This document shows positions 61,083 to 64,000 of a DNA stretch of 64,000 nt, one piece after another. This DNA comes from Mimachlamys varia (taxonomy: Eukaryota > Mollusca > Bivalvia > Pectinida > Pectinidae): NCBI GenBank assembly GCA_947623455.1, contig OX392541.1, positions 4,044,701-4,108,700 of the forward strand, read 5' to 3'. A model generated the notes under the pieces. That model ran no database searches. It was not told the origin of the DNA and saw only the letters and a list, made by a program, of their open reading frames with translations. Positions within the stretch are counted from its first letter, which is position 1. Every line of letters begins with the position of its first letter. The translations under genes were made by a program, and so were the position numbers.

Positions 61083-62696
61083 GAACCCAAACACGGGACT
61101 TCCAGTACCAGTCTGGCCTGAATTTGACGAAAACGCGACAAGATTTATCAACCTAGACGCGGACATCACCACCGGAACTGATTTATTGGGAGACCGGATA
61201 CGATTCTGGACCGACGAAATACCTCGTATCATGTCAGAAACAGAAATACTGATTGATATTCCTATGGGACCAATTAAAGGAATTGTACAAACTGTGAAAG
61301 GTTCAACTATCAACCAATTCCGAAAGATTCCGTTTGCTAAGGCGCCAACAGGTCCGTTGAGGTTCGCAAAACCTGTATCTATTTCGAATTGGACTGGCAC
61401 ACTTGATGCTACACGTTTCGGACCTTCTTGTATTCAAACAATGTACCCGAGCTGGGACACGGTTCTTCCCAACTCCGAAATATCGGAAGATTGTCTCTTT
61501 TTGAATATTTATGTACCGAACGAAGTGTCAATGACAGCCAATAAGTCGGTGATGGTTTGGATTCATGGTGGGGGTTTCACACTCGGTTCTGGGATGTCAT
61601 ACGACGGAACATCACTAGCACTTCACGGTGACGTCATTGTGGTGACGCTGAACTACAGACTAGGTGTGTTTGGTTTCCTCAGTACAGGAGATTCCAGCGC
61701 GAGGGGCAACTACGGACTCTGGGATCAGATAGAAGCTCTGAAATGGATTAAAACAAACATCAAATATTTTGGTGGAAATCCAGATTCAATAACGTTATTT
61801 GGTGAATCGGCCGGCGCATTCAGCATTTCGCACTTAGCTGTGATTCCTGGAAACAAGGGTCTTTTTCATCGAGTTATTATGCAAAGTGGATCATTGAGTT
61901 CCTTCGGATCCATCACGAAGGATCCTCTAACGAAGTCCCGAGCTTTTGGGAGCTTTCTTGGATGTACCAACCCTGATAATACCACGTCACTGGTTTCCTG
62001 TTTACGTGCAATCGATTCATCAGAATTGCAAAGTGGAACGGACGTAATCTATTCGGCGATTGCTTCACTAGGAAGTATATTTGAATTTTCGTTATCACCA
62101 GTGATAGACGGAGAATTGATTTCAAGTGATCTACTTTCTGTATTTCAAAATCAATCCTCGGAACAGCTTGCATTCTATCAATCGCTTGACGTCATTTCCG
62201 GTTGCAATTCAGCCGAAGGATCAGTATTTCTATTTCTGTTCGAAATGTTTCCATATCTATCTTTACCTGCCGTCAATATTTCGGATGGAATTCCAAGTTG
62301 GACATTCAAGTTGATTGCCCAAGCTGTGACCGAGGCATACTACAACAATGATACGAGAATTCTACAACATGTATATAAAAAATATATGTCCACCGACGAA
62401 GAAGAACAAGGTCGACGTGTGATGAATCTTTTGGGTGATATTACATTTTATATCCCCATGTGGGAATCCCTTCTCGTTCATGACCGAGGAGGAAACTCAA
62501 TAGCCAGCACCTTCCAATATTTCTTCGATCAACCAGTAGTCGATCCTATGAATGGCATTCCCCCAAAGTGGTTCAAAGGAGCAGGCCATTTTGCCGAGGT
62601 CAATTTTCTTTTTGATAATTGGGTATATCTTCAAGGTGACGACAAAGAACTGTCAATGGAAATGATGTCTTATTGGACTAACTTTGCACATTATGG
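61083..62696 (+). CDS. E7: tail of domain 6 plus esterase domain 7 (class B2)
   Basis: A 1,614-nt phase 2-2 exon and duplicate of E5. I see three amino-acid differences from E5: ITKDPL for ITTDPL, SEQLAF for SEQFAF, and NISDGIP for NISNGIP. Ser in GESAG is at 61807, Glu in SAEGS at 62215 and His in GAGHFAE at 62587. Donor GG|GTAGGT followed by another 229-nt intron. Confidence 0.88.
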
Positions 62697-62925
62697 GTAG
62701 GTTGTAATTATTATCATTTTATTCGAAGAAAAACAGGTCACTCTCGATTAAGATAAATGTAGATAAGAACTTTTTGTTGCTAGAAATTAACATTATATAA
62801 TGTAATTATTTTCTGATAATAGAGTTGTCTTCAAAAATGACAGATTTTAAATAATCTTAATATTTTGATAACTTTAAGTATTCTTTCGTGGCATTGAATT
62901 CGTCGTTTCATTTAATCTGTTTCAG
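62697..62925 (+). other. Intron 7 (229 nt)
   Basis: Copy of intron 5, ending AATCTGTTTCAG at 62925. Nothing else is visible. Confidence 0.85.
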
Positions 62926-64000
62926 GAACCCAAACACGGGACTTCCAGTACCAGTCTGGCCTGAATTTGACGAAAACGCGAGACGATTTATCAACCTAGA
63001 CACGGACATCACCACCGGAACTGATTTATTGGGAGACCGGATACGATTCTGGACCGACGAAATACCTCGTATCATGTCAGAAACAGAAATACTGATTGAT
63101 ATTCCAATGGGACCAATTAAAGGAATTGTACAAACTGTGAAAGGTTCAACTATCAACCAATTCCGAAAGATTCCGTTTGCTAAGGCGCCAACAGGTCCGT
63201 TGAGGTTCGCAAAACCTGTATCTATTTCGAATTGGACTGGCACACTTGATGCTACACGTTTCGGACCTTCGTGTATTCAAACAATGGACCCAAGCATGGA
63301 CACGGTTCTTCCCAACTCCGATATATCGGAAGATTGTCTCTTTTTGAATATTTATGTACCGAACGAAGTGTCAATGACAGCCAATAAGTCGGTGATGGTT
63401 TGGATTCATGGTGGGGGTTTCACACAAGGTACAGGGATGACGTACGACGGAACATCACTAGCACTTCACGGTGACGTCATTGTGGTGACGCTGAACTACA
63501 GACTAGGTGTGTTTGGTTTCCTCAGTACAGGAGATTCCAGCGCGAGGGGCAACTACGGACTCTGGGATCAGATAGAAGCTCTGAAATGGATTAAAACAAA
63601 CATCAAATATTTTGGTGGAAATCCAGATTCAATAACGTTATTTGGTGAATCGGCCGGCGCATTCAGCATTTCGCACTTAGCTGTGATTCCTGGAAACAAG
63701 GGTCTTTTTCATCGAGTTATTATGCAAAGTGGATCATTGAGTTCCTTCGGGTCCATCACGAAGGATCCCCTAACGAAGTCCCGAGCTTTTGGGAGCTTTC
63801 TTGGATGTACCAACCCTGATAATACCACGTCACTGGTTTCCTGTTTACGTGCAATCGATTCATCAGAATTACAGAGTGGAGCGGACGTAATCTATTCGGC
63901 GATTGCTTCACTAGGAGGAATATTTGAATTGTCGTTATCACCTGTGATAGACGGAGAATTGATTTCAACTCATCCACTTTCTGTATTTCAAAATCAATCC
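62926..64000 (+). CDS. E8: tail of domain 7 plus esterase domain 8 (class B1), cut by the window edge
   Basis: The first 1,075 nt of another B1 exon. It has the ~50-codon opening tail, EDCLFLN, oxyanion HGGG and nucleophile Ser in GESAG (63650). It stops at FQNQS before the Glu and His. It is almost identical to E6 (4,476 bp upstream), so the tandem duplication continues into a third unit beyond the window. No terminal exon or stop of the gene is seen in the window. Confidence 0.86.

Larger units (their letters stand above)
53973..62925 (+). repeat. Tandem duplication, two 4.48-kb units (B1 exon, long intron, B2 exon, short intron)
   Basis: E4-intron 4-E5-intron 5 (53973-58449) and E6-intron 6-E7-intron 7 (58450-62925) are nearly identical along their whole length. 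E8 begins a third unit. Introns are as similar as exons, which points to very recent duplication or ongoing homogenisation. Confidence 0.9.

Noticed and set aside
44894..62700. Seven separate single-domain esterase genes starting at TTG or at the intronic ATG 58412
   Set aside because: TTG starts are not expected in animals. The region upstream of each is an open coding tail preceded by a strong acceptor. There are no separate signal peptides, stops or polyadenylation signals between exons, and two introns are only 229 nt.

Overview
The window looks like animal, probably molluscan (bivalve-like), nuclear DNA. It has spliced genes with GT..AG introns, very large minisatellites, terminal-inverted-repeat elements, a tRNA-like SINE head, and an interspersed repeat at 5568-6460 that resembles repeats I know from bivalve genomes. 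No bacterial or viral gene set is present. The host call is inference and rests mainly on that repeat.

Layout. 1-5362 is a 58-bp minisatellite that is cut by the left edge. 5363-9017 is non-coding spacer with a decayed interspersed repeat, a small 54-bp array, two inverted-repeat elements and a SINE-like fragment. 9018-12628 is a 40-bp minisatellite. 12629-13276 holds a candidate promoter and leader. From 13277 to the right edge the plus strand carries one gene-like structure of eight large exons, E1-E8. Each exon encodes most of a secreted type-B carboxylesterase/cholinesterase-like domain.

The key observation is how the exons are cut. E1 (13277-14763) starts with a signal peptide and stops inside the C-terminal part of its esterase domain. 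Every later exon starts with the missing ~50-residue C-terminal tail of the previous domain and runs straight into the next domain. All introns are phase 2 and all 3' splice sites are nearly identical. Read together, the exons predict one polypeptide of at least ~4,070 residues with eight esterase domains in series, continuing past the window. Three domain classes are visible: A (E1, E3 C-terminal half), B1 (E2, E4, E6, E8) and B2 (E5, E7). Catalytic Ser, Glu and His are visible in E1-E7. E8 is cut before its Glu and His.

The introns are unusual. Intron 1 (about 30 kb) is filled by a ~28.4-kb GC-rich 40-bp minisatellite, then short 42-bp and 24-bp arrays. Intron 3 (about 5 kb) is a paralogous copy in which the 40-bp array is only ~1.4 kb but the 24-bp array has grown to ~2.06 kb. 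E3 is a chimera of a B-type 5' half and an A-type 3' half. E4-E5 and E6-E7 with their introns form a very recent 4.48-kb tandem duplication. Decayed exon pieces lie in several introns. Together these show a locus growing and rearranging by unequal recombination between esterase exons and between minisatellites.
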